This document shows positions 10,286 through 22,096 of a DNA stretch of 64,000 nucleotides, piece after piece. Below the pieces are notes generated by a model. The model made no database searches. It saw only the letters and a list, made by a program, of their open reading frames with translations, and had not been told where the DNA came from. Position numbers and translations under genes: made by a program. Within the stretch, counting starts at the first letter, position 1; the number at the start of each line of letters is the position of its first letter. This stretch comes from Tetracladium setigerum (lineage: Eukaryota > Ascomycota > Leotiomycetes > Helotiales): assembly GCA_031472005.1 (NCBI GenBank), contig PZJY01000012.1, forward strand, positions 806,001 through 870,000. The letters are read 5' to 3'.

Positions 10286-12812
10286 TGCCACGTAGGTCCA
10301 GCTACTGTAAGACGATGATCGAAAAGAGCGTGGAGACTAGGTATGGAGAGGTTTGGTCAGTCTTGTTTATTTTTGTTTTGATTTGGTTGTTTATGGTTGT
10401 AGTCGTGATTTCGTAACGTCGTAAGTAAACACTTGGTGGAGGAGGGTGCAGAAGGAGGAAAGGTTGGGTTTGATTTGGGAAGGGAATATTTTGCGGGAGC
10501 TTGCAATCTGAAGATGCTTGTAGAGAAGAATGAAGGTAGGAGATTCTAGGAGATTGTCGAGGTTTTGTAGGTGTTTGGGTGTTGGAGGTTGGGCGACTGA
10601 GAGACAATAGGGACAATAGATGTCATCTGGCTATTGTCGTCGCTTCTCGGCCAGAATACAAACAACCAAAAGGCAGGGGCGGCTCGCAGTACTCAGGACA
10701 ATACAAATGACTTATCACAATAGGAAGGAAGGAAAAAGCAGACTCACAAAATAATTAGGCAATGAAAAGCGAAGACCGCAAATATGGAAAAAGAGAGCAC
10801 GATGACGACCAGAGGCTGGAGAAGGAAGGTCACAATCTTCTTCTTCCAAGACGAGGTGGTCGGCTGTTCTTATGCCTCCTTCTCCGTCCCTGGCCTCATC
10901 GTCAGTGTACCCCATCATTTCCAGGGGTGGTCGAAGTGAGAAACATTCTGCTTCTTCTTCTCGGAGATAGAGCCATTTCTTGCTGGACTGTACTCGTATT
11001 GGGCGCTTTGGGGCCCATCCGCCTCGACAGCTTCATACTCATACACGACAGGCATGGCTGGGACCACAAAGAAATCGAATGCCTCTTTTTTAGTTCCCAA
11101 GTACCGCCATCTCCAACCTACCACCACCACCAGAAAGGAACTCCGTATGAAGAGCAGACCCGAATCGAAACAACGGGGGCGGTAAGATTCTCGGTAGTTC
11201 GATGGCTGGCCAGGGTCACGCAGGAAGCTCTGGTGATAGAGAAGCTTTTCTAGATGATTCAGGGGGTCGCTTGATGCTCTGCAACCTTTTGAGCTAGAAG
11301 AAGGAATAAGTTTTAGTGAAACAAGCGCTGCGAGTGGCTGAAAGGTGTGGAAGGCGCCGCTGCTTGTCACATTCGCATGAAATGATTATAGTCAAGGTAG
11401 GTATAGAACTAATAAGGTAATGAGTTGTGGTTGAAGTTGGGCTGCTGGTACAGTACCTGTCGATGAATGATGTGTCGTCTCAGGTGCTTGATGGCTGGAA
11501 GAAGCGTTGGACGGCAGATCTTCCTGGGGCTTGCATCCGGAGATTTAATTTTGTCCAAGCGTCCTCCTCCTCGTCCTCGTCCTCCTCTTGCCTCGGAAGT
11601 TATGGTCAATCCTTGCTCACGAGAAGAAGAAGAAGAAGGACTGCTGTGATCAGAAGATCTTCAAGGGGAGCATATGCACCCCACAATAATTCAACTGACT
11701 TTCCCTCAACAACGTTCATTTATATTAGTCGGACATTCATCCATTCGGTCCTTTTGTATACTCACTCTATCAATCATGGGACATCAAGACAAGAAGAGAA
11801 GCCTCCCTCGCTTGAGAATCTTTCCCAATTTCCAATCTCAGCACAACTTCATCTATTTGAATTTAATCTTCTTTATGCGAAAAAAAGTGTATCGTGCAAC
11901 CAAGCTTGAAAACCTTAGTGATGGCTCGAACAAGAATGTTTCCCTGTTTCGTTTCAACCACCCACCAGTCACAGTGGTCGAAAAAGAGGTCGATGAAGGA
12001 ACTTGAAACGCCGCTCGCTTCAAGTTGGAGATGGGGAAGACGAACCATCTGATGTTTATTCGTACGACGATATTATTAGACGATAGTTTTCATGCGTTAA
12101 TTGTTCGTTCGGGACCTCGGTGCCCAAAGCAGCCAAAGGAGAGTCCCCGTTCATCCGTGTTCTCCGTAGGTAGATTCTATTTGTGTACTGTAGTAGTATA
12201 CCAAACCAGACAACGACATAGCCGCTGCACCACCGAATTTACTTAATGATGTATCCAGTCGAGGGAACAGATGTCGTTATACCAAGACTTGACATGTATC
12301 ATAAATTTCAAGAAAATGTTCTCCAAGATACAAAAAGAAAAAGAGCTGACTTGTGTCCATGATGTCATGTGGATGGTACCTAGGTAGCTGACAACGATTA
12401 GAGTCTGTAAGGCTGGAAAAGTTGAAAAGATTGTCATGTTTAATTTTATTAATATGATCTATAATTGAGGCGGTACATACAATATAGAAGTTCGCTCAAA
12501 GAAAGTGCTGGTGGTAGGTTCACAAAAACAATTCGAAACCAAGCATGCTCAGCTGAAAACTCATTATTCAAATGTCAATAATCTCGGCCAGATATTGGCA
12601 CACACTAAAAGGCACTATGTAAAAATCTGCAATGACCATGAAATCGAAGAGCTCGAGAAGGTCAGAAGAGCTGGTCACTTGTGTCGCTAGAGTTGTACTG
12701 TATCATCATTCACCATGCATGCAGCGTTCAGAGGCTTGGCAACGTTGACACTTTTTGACATATTCTAAAAGGCGCAAGCTATGTACTCCCTCCAATCCAC
12801 TCACACCCTTCC
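10286..12812. other. Mostly intergenic, 2.5 kb
   Basis: Upstream of the GH55 gene and downstream of the alcohol dehydrogenase. It contains one weak minus-strand coding candidate (separate entry) and otherwise short frames rich in Ser or Arg from simple-sequence tracts such as the TCC/TCG run near 11563-11590. I see nothing else I can support. Confidence 0.45.
10915..11370 (-). CDS. Possible small membrane-associated protein, unplaced ends
   Basis: An open minus-strand frame of about 150 codons with no convincing ATG at its start. Its C-terminal part (MPVVYEYEAVEADGPQSAQY, then a Lys-rich SISEKKKQ) looks more like protein than its shadow frames. A segment at roughly 11055-11118 resembles a short intron (GTAGGT donor, a CTAA branch and a CAG acceptor). 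The acidic frame just downstream (10715-10918) would continue the protein if one base were missing near 10917. I do not recognise any family; this may be non-coding. Confidence 0.2.
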   Translation of the reverse strand: MTSSGAFHTFQPLAALVSLKLIPSSSSKGCRASSDPLNHLEKLLYHQSFLRDPGQPSNYRESYRPRCFDSGLLFIRSSFLVVVVGWRWRYLGTKKEAFDFFVVPAMPVVYEYEAVEADGPQSAQYEYSPARNGSISEKKKQNVSHFDHPWK

Positions 12813-14184
12813 TCAAGCACCAAATTCCTTCTCATAATCGTCAATGTAAACCTATACTTAACATCATTATTGTGCAACCTTGTCAAAGCCACCGCCAAAT
12901 TCTCCTTGCTAATTGGGATCTCCTCCACCCAACTCTCAATCTTCTTCTCAGCGGCCAACTTCAGCATAGCAAGCACCTCCTTCCTCGATCCCAAATGCGA
13001 CGCACCGATCAAGCAACCATTTGCCAAAAAGCTCTGCGCCTTCACCTCCGATCCACTACCCTCTGGCAAACCCACCGAGATCCACTTGCCATGCACATCC
13101 AACAGCGTCAAGTACTTATCCAAGTCGAAATTCTCGTTGGAGGAAGCCGTGCAGATGATGAGATCGAAGGTCATGATGTGAGGCACGTTCCAGTCGGCGT
13201 CTGCCGTGGCGAGGAAGCCATCAGCGCCCATCTTGAGTGCGTCGGCCTCCTTGCTGTGTGTGCGGGAGATGGCCCAGGTTTCGGCACCAAGAGCTTTGGA
13301 GAAGAGGAGACCGAAGTGACCGATACCGCCCATGCCAACGATTCCGACTTTCTTGCCTGGTCCGGCTCCGTTGCGGACGAGGGGGGAGTAGGCTGTTAGG
13401 CCGGCGCAGAGCATTGGGGCGGTCTTGTTGGTGGAGAGGGCATCAGGAATGGGGAAGACCCTATTTGTTGGTCACCAAATCGTTAGCTTTCGGTCACCCC
13501 TCTCCCCTCCCATTATTCACGGTCGAGATGTTTCAAAGGTTCCAAGCTGAGTGAGGATCAGATAGGTAGGAAGGAAAGGGAAAACATACCAGTGCTCGTG
13601 GGTTCTCACATGAGAAGAATAACCTCCTTGGAGATGATTCCCGTCTCGGGCCATTTAGCACCGTAAGTATCCAATTGATGACGGCAGTAGGTCTCGTTAT
13701 CGTTGTTGCATTGTCGGCAGTCGAGACAAGAGTAGGATTGAGCGCCAACACCCACTCGCTCTCCTGGCTTGATCAATGTAACTTTTGGGCCGACGCGCAG
13801 AGCTGTGCCGATGATTTCTGTGGGAATTGTGTGAGCGAATGTTTGGAGACCCTTTCGCTGTGTGTTCTACCGAGCTGGGCTGGCAAAGGTGGAGATAGAG
13901 GGATTGGGGATTGGAGATTGGGGAGAGAGAGGTGGGGGATTTGGAGGAGACAGAGAGGAGAGCAGCTGCTAGTACGAACCGTGACCAACGCAGAGAGGGA
14001 AGTGTTGTTCTCCCCATCCACCGGAAACTGTGTGCAAATCGCTGGCACAGACACCGCATGCCAGAATCTTGATATCGACATCGTAGTCTCCGAATGGCTT
14101 GGGAATGAGCTCATTCTTTTGGAAATCGGTCCAATTCTTGGGATCGGTGATCTGGAAACCGACAAACTTCTCGGGGGCGCTCAT
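12813..14184 (-). CDS. Zinc-dependent NADP(H) alcohol dehydrogenase, CAD/ADH6 type (two apparent 1-base deletions)
   Basis: Medium-chain dehydrogenase of the cinnamyl-alcohol/ADH6 group, cytosolic, interconverting aldehydes and alcohols. Exons 14184-13980, 13817-13590 and 13460-12813. The catalytic zinc site shows GVCASDLH and VGHE; the structural zinc loop has four cysteines (SCLDCRQCNNDNETYC); the Rossmann fold shows GIVGMGGIGHFG followed by SRTHSKEA, which fits NADP. Two breaks occur. Near 13627-13632 the frame runs into TGA, but one added base restores GGYSSHVRTHEHW, a strongly conserved family segment. Near 12842-12844 one added base restores the usual DDYEKEF end and a TGA at 12815-12813. 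With both the protein is 360 residues, the usual length. The first donor, GTTCGT, is unusual. Confidence 0.9.
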
Positions 14185-14935
14185 TTTGAGAGGATGGGGA
14201 TTGGGGAAGATTTTGGGTTGTGAGAGAGATTGGTATAGATAGGTAAAGTATGCACCAAAGCAATTGAGGAAATTTCACGAAAGAGAGTAAAAATTATTGG
14301 AAAATAGAAATCGAGGAAAAGAAGGAGGGGGAGGGCTCGCGCTTATATTGTGACGATTGTCCACTGGGAAATCTTCTGGTCCTCCTCCTGCTACTTTACC
14401 TACCTAGGATGGGATGGGATGTTTTTACTATCCACCCCGCGGCGGGGTGTTTGGGAACGAGCAAAAGGCTGGGCTATCAATGAATTTCCTACCGCAAATC
14501 CTCCGCGATGCCGGCCCTGATTGATGCACAAGTTGTTCCGATGTGCGTGGCCGATTATTCCACAAATCACACATTCCAGACTCGCCAAGGTGAGTGGGAA
14601 TCGATCTCCTCCCAAGCGTCGGATGAATTCCGTGCAGATTCGGTCGAGCGCCGCCACTAGAAAACGAAGCCGAACATCTGACTGACACAACCACAAACAA
14701 TTCCACAGAAACAACAAAGGCATTATTATTGTGGGATGTGTATGAATGTTGCTACATTAATCTGATGCGGCTATGAAAGATATTACAACCCATGATATTC
14801 CCCCTTCCCTCCCTTCCCCAAGCACGCCCCTTGTGTCGTGCGAAAACACCATACGCCCAAAGCAGAAAGCTCATCGACCAAGAGGCAGAGTGAATCTATC
14901 ATACAACAATAGCAAATACAACTCCAGGAAGAATC
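14185..14935. other. Intergenic promoter region of the alcohol dehydrogenase
   Basis: 750 bases between the dehydrogenase start and the end of the Nto1-like gene. It holds a G/C-rich inverted repeat at 14433-14449 (separate entry). No gene seen. Confidence 0.6.
14433..14449. promoter_or_regulatory. GC-rich inverted repeat with two CreA-like half sites
   Basis: CACCCCGC and GCGGGGTG face each other across a single base. Both arms contain GCGGGG or its complement, which fits the SYGGRG core known for the carbon-catabolite repressor CreA/Mig1. It lies about 250 bases upstream of the alcohol dehydrogenase ATG, a gene class often under carbon control. The palindrome is seen directly; binding is inferred. 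Confidence 0.35.
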
Positions 14936-17900
14936 TCATCTCCTAGATCTAGCTTTCTTCTTCGCCTTTCCCTTCTTTCCCTTCGCCGGCGATGTGACCG
15001 CAATCGTCAAATCAGGCTCATCCTCCACAACTTCACCATTAACTCCTTCACTCCTCGCCCCGAGTTCGCCAGGACCGCTCCCCGAGTCGGTGGGATCACT
15101 AACACTTGTCCCATCGGGCGCAAACTCCTTCAAATACCATGGAATGCCTCCCTGAGAAAGCGTCTCCCCATTCTCCCCATTGGTTTCGCTGTTAGAAATG
15201 GGAGGCGTCGGAGGCGTGGGTTGCTCGTTCCCTCCTGGTGCCGAGACGTGACCGTTGAGATCCGGAGAATCATTGTCCTTTATCCCATTCATGTCGTCCG
15301 GTTTCAAGGTCAATGTATCCTCATTCAGTTCTGAAAGCGCGGATGAAGAAGGGATATTGGCGTTATGAATAGCTCCGAAGTTCATAGCATTCAGTTCATC
15401 CTCGTCAATTTCTTCCCCGGGGCATCAATATCATGCATATCCACATCGATAGAATCAAATGCATCGAGGCCTTCGGGGTAGTCGGTGAGCTCCGATCCTG
15501 TATCGCCATCAGTATTGGTTGGGGGAACATCGAGCCTGCTGGGCATGTGAGGCAGAAGGAGATCATCTTCGGCTTCCCCTCCTGCTCAATATGATGTTCC
15601 ACCTCTTGTTCAGCCGCTTGCTCATTAGATTGAGCGGAAGGATTCTCAACTTCCTCCTCATGATCGTTGTCAACATGGCTCATCGATGTCGCATCTGTCA
15701 CCGAAACGAGCTCTTTTGACTCCAAACAAGACTCAAGCATTTGCTCAACTTCGTGTAGAAGTTCATCGGAAGGCTTGCTCGTGATATCTGCTTCGGCTCG
15801 TGCTGCTGCTTCTAATTGCGGTTGGACAGCCTTGATGATTCTCTTGGCTAGTCGTCTGCGTTCTTTGATGTCTACCGTCGGTTTCCTAGAGGGTCCCGAT
15901 TTCTCCAGCTCCCTCGTGACTGCTGTCTCCGGCTTTGGCACAGGCTCGGTGATGATTCCAGCTCTGAAAATATCACTGAAATCTTGGACGAATGCCATGG
16001 CGGTTGTGTAGAACCGCTCTTCTAGTTTCTTTTGCATTTTGATCAAGCCGTCGGTGAAAGCAAATCTAATATCAAGTCTGGGAATCATGAGTAAAAAAGC
16101 CTTTGAACAGGAAACACAAAGTAAGTGACTTACATCAAAGCCCTGTCGATGATTGGTGGCAGTAGCTTGGCGACAGGAAAGTAAACAGTATCAACAAGAT
16201 CCTCCTCGAGGTCAATAGCCTTGAGCTTCTCATTCTCGCGAGCCAAAACATCATCGGATAATGATTTGAGCTTTTCCAGGTCTTGCAGCAAGGATTGTGC
16301 AAATTCTATGCGACGCGCCAGCCTTGGTCGACCAGCCTGTCCCATACCAGCCCAGTTCCTGCGAGTGATTTCCATTGACGAGAATGTCTCCATTTGAAGC
16401 TGGAGTCGCTTCAGAAGTGCTGCACCTCTTCTCGCTTCCCGCTTGAGGGTCCAGTAGCGACAAGCATCTGCTGCATATTCCTTGCGTTTATGGATGTTGA
16501 AACGTTGCAAAGACTTTTCGACATTATTAAAGACACACTGAGGGATGACTGGTGCCCCTGAAGGAAGTTTCCAAATGAGCTTTTGCGGTTGATTGCCCTT
16601 CTTCTTGTCGTTCAATGTCAACGTGATCCTGCTTCCAGTGAGTTGCGATTCGTCCGGCTGGTGCTCAGTGACTGCGTGTCGGTGGGTAGCGGCTAGAGCA
16701 GATGCGGAGGCCTGACTACTAGCCCATAGACGACCACGCATGGTTTTCGCGTAGAAAGCCTTCGCGTCCCGCGTGGCCTCGTCTACACCATTTTCTTCCG
16801 AATAATCCGCTGGGCCATGTTGATCGCAAAATGCTTTTAGGACCGTAGTGCCATCAATGACAGCTAGTGTGCCATGGTCGTTCTTCATCTTGAGGAATAG
16901 GCGGGCTCGCCTGGCACAAGTGACATGAAATGCCACGTAGCATTTCGTATTTCCGCACTGAATGCATGCTCCCATTTTCTGTGAGCAGATATAGCAGTGT
17001 AGCTGCCACCGGTTTTTTGGTACCTTCTCAACTTCCATCACAGGCTCCATAAACGTGTGGTTCCCTAGCGATACCTCGGGAATCCACATGGCGCAAAGTA
17101 AATGGGCCCATTTCGACGAGTTCGTCTGCTTGAAAGCACCGTCTGTGTTCGGACAAAATATACATGTCTTATCTTAAATTAGCGTTCGAATTTGGAAAAT
17201 GTGTGGAATTAACTTACAGGAACTCCTCGGCCGATCAGTTGACACTTACGGCACAGCCATTGTCCCTCTGGAATGAATGGGACACCATAACATTCTTGAT
17301 GTACGGCTAGATCACAGCCATCGCAGAAAACAATAGCATTTGTGTTTTCACAATCACCGTCGTCACAAATGGCACATTTACTATCCTGTTCCTCCCCAGC
17401 TTGCGGTTCACCATTGACAGCCGCTGCAGAACTTGACCTAGGTCTTTGGGTTTGTGGAGGTTTTGGATTCGGTTTTGGTATCCGTTTCTCGAGGAGGTGC
17501 CACTCCTTCTCGATTTTGGTGATCGTGATCTCGAAAACTTCTCGTGTGATAGGTTCGAAGCTTAGCGTTTTTCGTTCGCTGTTATACGCTTGCAACCATT
17601 TATCGTCTTGCTCGTCCATATCATACTCGACGCGTCCAACTCCATTGCCCGCCATGGCGACAACCATTTCGCCATCATCCTTGTAACCAGAGCCAATATC
17701 AAAATCGTCGTCCAAAATAGCATCAGAAACCTTGATCAATCTACGATCTGGTCGGTTAAAGATATCACTTTCCTGGTATCCGACATTGGCCATCGATTTG
17801 TCCACATATCGAACTAAGCCAAGCGATTTATCTTCGAAACGAGCCAGGGTATCAGTCTTACGATAAGATGGTTGGGGTAATGTGAGCCTTTCTTTGGCGT

Positions 17901-18732
17901 TTATATTTTGAATGGGAGGTAGCATCTTTGGAATCCTAGGAGTAACACCGAGATGGGGAATATTGAGGCCCTTTCCTAACTTCGCAGCCTTCGCGGTAAA
18001 GAAAGCAACAGGGTCTTTGGGTGGCCGCCCTGGTCTCCGTTTACCTCCGCCTGGTGTGCCTGGGATACTGATCATCATTGGATGATCGCCATTTACAGAT
18101 GCCGCAGGTGTTGGTATGTCATCAATCTTGGCTTTGGAGCTTTCGAGGCCATTCGGGGTTTGCATCCCGGCTGAAGACTCTCCATCTGCAGATTTCTCTA
18201 TAGGAGTAACGGGTCTGGAATCCTGGGTTCCTTCAACTTCGTGTACGCTGAATGCTCGAAGAGGCGCCTCGATGTCCATTTCCGGATGGAACTCCTCCCA
18301 GGCTCGTTCCTCTCGTGGTTTGTAGCCATCACTCTGAACCACCGCAGCGGCCTGAGCCGCAGAACTGAATCTCATTTGAGGTCGTGAAGAGCGAGGCGCG
18401 ACGGTTCGAGTTCTTTCGCTTCGATCTCGTCGATTGTACACGATGGGTACAAGTCCTCTCGCAGCGTTCTCACGTCCAATGCGTCCTCGCGGTCCAATGT
18501 AGTTGTATCCTCCTGGCCCTGTTCCTCCGACTGGAAGCTCGTTTCCCTGGTCGTCCACGTAGCGTCCTCCTCCCCCTGGGCCACCGGGCACGTATTTTCT
18601 TCTCTTCCGTGGAGGCTCAGAGGACACCGTTCTGGGCGCGGCTCTCTCTTCTATGGCCGAAGGGGTTGCTGCTATGGCGGACTTACGAACTCGGGTAGAT
18701 GCAGGTCGTCGAGGCGTGTCAGGCACAGGCAT
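14936..18732 (-). CDS. nto1: Nto1/BRPF-like PHD-finger chromatin protein (two apparent 1-base deletions)
   Basis: Scaffold-type subunit expected in a NuA3-like histone H3 acetyltransferase complex in the nucleus. Exons 18732-17218, 17167-16134 and 16077-14936. By residue: basic Pro/Gly-rich N-terminus; AT-hook-like KRRPGRPPKD at 231-240; EPL1-type segment near 367-410 (SFEPITREVFEITI); a C4HC3 PHD finger at about 453-497 (CAICDDGD ... FCDGCDLAVHQECYG); then across the intron the zinc-knuckle/extended PHD (CIFCPNTDGAFK ... CIQCGNTKCYVAFHVTCARR). This PHD-knuckle-PHD set is typical of Nto1, BRPF and JADE; no bromodomain is visible. In the acidic C-terminus two single bases seem missing, in C4 at 15576-15579 and in CCCCGGGG at 15415-15422. 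With both the length is 1230 residues. The start at 18732 is the first ATG in frame; the tail is less sure. Confidence 0.88.
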
Positions 18733-20293
18733 CGTGCGCTTGTGAATAATCCCAGATCTTGAAAGGATGGGCGCGTTGCGATCTAAAGCAGAGGTGGAAT
18801 GTCGCTGGATGACTGGTGAGGCATCTGGCTGGTTGAGGGGGGGCGAGCCGTCGTTGATGGATGAAGCGACAGGAAGTGGCCACAGCTGTAGCGGGAGGGC
18901 GAGGTAAGCGGAAGAGCAAAGATCCAAAGTTGAAGATATACGTCAAACCGGGAGGAAGTCGTTGCGACAAAAGCGCGAGTTGCTGTCCTGCTACTCCTGC
19001 TCCTACTTGTCTCTATCGGGGGGTGGTCGCGCCTTCCTCGTTAGGAAGAACTTAGTTCCGGTCGCACGGACCATTAACCCGAGTCTTGGCGGCTTTCGTG
19101 ATTCGGATATTGCTGCCAGGAACACAGCGGCGGCGAACAAGAACAAGCTTCGGTGGATCACTGCAGCAAAACACAAAAACCTGGGGGGCACTGACTTGTT
19201 GTCATGTCATCCGATCATCGCATGTCGGTGTGTGTGTGGGCGCTTCGAAGTATATCTTCATTTTTTTGCCTTTGGTTCATATTCACGGTGTAGTGATATA
19301 GTCCATCGAAATCGTGAGCAAAGGCATATTGAGACGATGTTGTAATACCATTATGATATGAGTCTCGTTCCCAATATGCTTTGTCCTTCTCCCGCGCTAT
19401 TGTAACCCGGCCGCTGACATTTTTAAAATTTGCCTACCTGATTCTCTGCTTCTACAAAGCGATTCTATTGCCAGGATTTCCTGCTCATTTCAACTTTCAC
19501 TCGTTACCAACGTTGGAAGAGTCTAAGCAACCCAAGAACATTTTCGCTAGTCTCTTGCAACAAGACGATTCTGCAGTGAGATTACGATCGTGAAATACGG
19601 TAGAGACAGTTGAAGATTATATATATCAGCCGTGCACTTTTTTTTTTCAAGCCGGGACCATCATCCACACTTCCCGGCCTTTAGCATTTTCACAAATCTC
19701 CTCCCTTCCAACGCAACAAATAATTGGTATAATGCAAAAAGACGATACTATAGCAGATCACCTACTTCTTAGTAAGATGACTGTACAATTCTGCAAGGTT
19801 CAACAACTCTACCTTCAGATAGTGCCGGTCTTCTTTTTTGGCTGCTTTGTGGGAGTTGAACATGTGGTCGCGACTGTATTGTATTGTATTCAAATCTTGG
19901 GTTAACACTAACATCACTCTCAGCGAGATTTACAAGTTCATCACTTCCAAACAAAAACTGACAATCGACAGTTAGTTAGCTACCTACCTATATCTGCGTA
20001 TTTTATTGTAAGAATATGCTTGAATCATTCCCAAACATGTTCACAATTCATGCTCAACACGCAAAACGATCGGGTGCTGCTTTACTTCATTCCCTTTCTA
20101 GTCTTAAAGCGCCGGCATCTCCTTCTTCACAAGCTCTCGGCTCGTCATCCTCATTCCTCTCGCTGCTGGTCAACAAATCCAAAGAGAATATTGACACACT
20201 TGTAAAGCAAACAATTCGAGTATTTGCCAACAATTCCATACAATACGATCTTCTTCATATTGTTATCATCATAACATCTTAAGCTCCTAAACC
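18733..20293. other. Intergenic, 1.56 kb, divergent promoters
   Basis: Lies between the Nto1-like gene (minus) and the Zn2Cys6 regulator (plus). It contains a T10 tract near 19640 and a TATATATATC run at 19618-19627. An 89-codon frame at 20016-20282 ends 11 bases before the regulator ATG and could be an upstream open reading frame if the transcript starts early enough. Nothing else is supported. Confidence 0.5.
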
Positions 20294-21970
20294 ATGCAAG
20301 TCCGTCCACAAGCATGCCACAATTGTCGACGCCAGCGCTTGAAATGCGATCGATCTCGTCCACAGTGTCACAAATGTATCAAGAGAGGTCAAGAATGTCT
20401 AGGCTACCAGTGTCTGTTTCGCTGGAACCAAGGTGTCGCAAGCCGTGGGAAGATGGCTGGTTTGACCTTCGGGGAAATGAAGAAGGATGAAGTCACGACC
20501 GAGAATTCATATTTGCAACAGCCACAACCGATTTCATGTCGAAAAACTCAATTATCGCCTCTTGGATCTCTATTGGATCCTTCTATACAAGATTTAAACC
20601 CTGCTTGCAGGAAGTACTTGTATTATTGTGAGCTCACTTCGAATCTCCTCGAGTTTTCATCAAGCGATTCTAACCTATGATGGTAATATCATAGTTGCCA
20701 GCCATGTCTGCAGAGATCTCGTCCTCTATGATATTCCCAAACACAACCCATTTCGTGAGCTCATTCCGTTGACCTGTCGACATCCAGCCCTGCTTCAAAT
20801 CATCATCGCAAACTCTGCGCTACGTTTGTCAAATGCAAGCCAAAAATCCATGGTCTTGGACACAGCATCTTTCCCCCAGAACCACCGCTCATCCGCAATC
20901 CAACAACTAGAGTCTTACAAAGATGCTCTTGTAGCCAAACAGCGGGCCTTAAGATTACTGAGAACTGCTCTTGCCAACATACCGTCTGTGGATGTTGATG
21001 TAACTCTCGCGGTGGTGCTCCTCTTCATCGAATTCGAGCTCATCGACTCTGGACGAGATAGCTGGAGACATCATATCAATGGTGCAAGGACGATTATTCG
21101 AACATTCTGCGGCTCGTTCACATCCACACAAAGTACCATGAGCCCTCTTCGTACCTCTTTAATTTCACATTGTTTGGTGTATGTCACGTCCCATTATTCA
21201 ATACCGCATCCCATTCATTAATTTACAATAGCTTTGACATTCTTGGTTCGACGCTCACGCACTCGACTGACGTCGTGCCTGGTGACACCTTCTCAGCTAG
21301 AGCTCTGTCACTACTGCAAGATGCAGAAGGCAACCATTGCTCCTCCTTTCCTGCAACACTTTTGCAGTTAATACAAATTGGAGCCCAATTACTTCAGCCC
21401 ACCCATCCGTCGTCTCCCTCATACATCTCGGCCAGCTCCAAGCAAGAACAGGCTCTTCTTCTTCTCGATAACGCGCGATCCTTCAACCCACTCGCCTGGG
21501 CCACCAACCTTCGGTCTCGCTCACCCGCTACTGACATTGTCCACCGCACACACATTGCTTCCGCCCATCGTGCGGCTGTCTGTTTCTACCTTTCCCGCGT
21601 TGTCCTCTCTCTAGACCCCACCACCCAACTACCTCCTCTATCTGAGTCCCTAGAGGCAAATATCATCAACCATCTCTCATTTATCAACCCAGGCAACGCT
21701 CTATTCACGGCAACTACTTGGCCGACTTTCATTTTAGGAGCCGAAACGAAAGATTGTGCGACGCAGGAATGGGTAGCAACACGGTTTCATGAGCTATGGG
21801 AAGTTGAACCGTGGGGATCATTGAGAAGCGCGCTTGGCGTTCTGCAGAAGATTTGGCTTACGCAGAGGATGAGGAAGACTGGGATGGAGGTGGATGGGCT
21901 AGGGCCAAAGGACGACGGAGATTGGATTGCGGCTTTGAAAGAAGAGGGCGTCGACTGGCTCATCATATAA
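20294..21970 (+). CDS. Zn2Cys6 transcription factor with Fungal_trans_2-type domain
   Basis: Nuclear DNA-binding regulator. The N-terminus carries the binuclear zinc cluster with all six cysteines (CHNCRRQRLKCDRSRPQC then CIKRGQEC). Exons 20294-20627, 20695-21178 and 21232-21970 join in frame to 518 residues. Intron 1 has GTGAGC and TTCTAAC; intron 2 has GTATGT. The second exon (VCRDLVLYD, HPALLQIIIANSALRLSN, GARTIIRTF) matches the Fungal_specific_TF_2 pattern. It is tail-to-tail with an MFS exporter, 126 bases apart, a common arrangement of a local regulator and its efflux target, which is inference here. Target and inducer are unknown. Confidence 0.9.
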
Positions 21971-22096
21971 TATATGATTCTGTCCATATGAACCTTTAGA
22001 ACTCAATAGTTTATTCTATTTCGACATAGATTGACTACGGCATGTTTTGCTCAGATTATCTATCTACCCCTACGCTTCCAACGTCAGGAGGTACCT

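Noticed and set aside
12779..14223. Alcohol dehydrogenase as a pseudogene
   Set aside because: All zinc ligands and cofactor motifs are intact and the only faults are two single-base losses of the type also found in essential genes.
14936..16088. Small acidic genes beside the Nto1-like gene
   Set aside because: They are the C-terminal exon of that gene in shifted frames.
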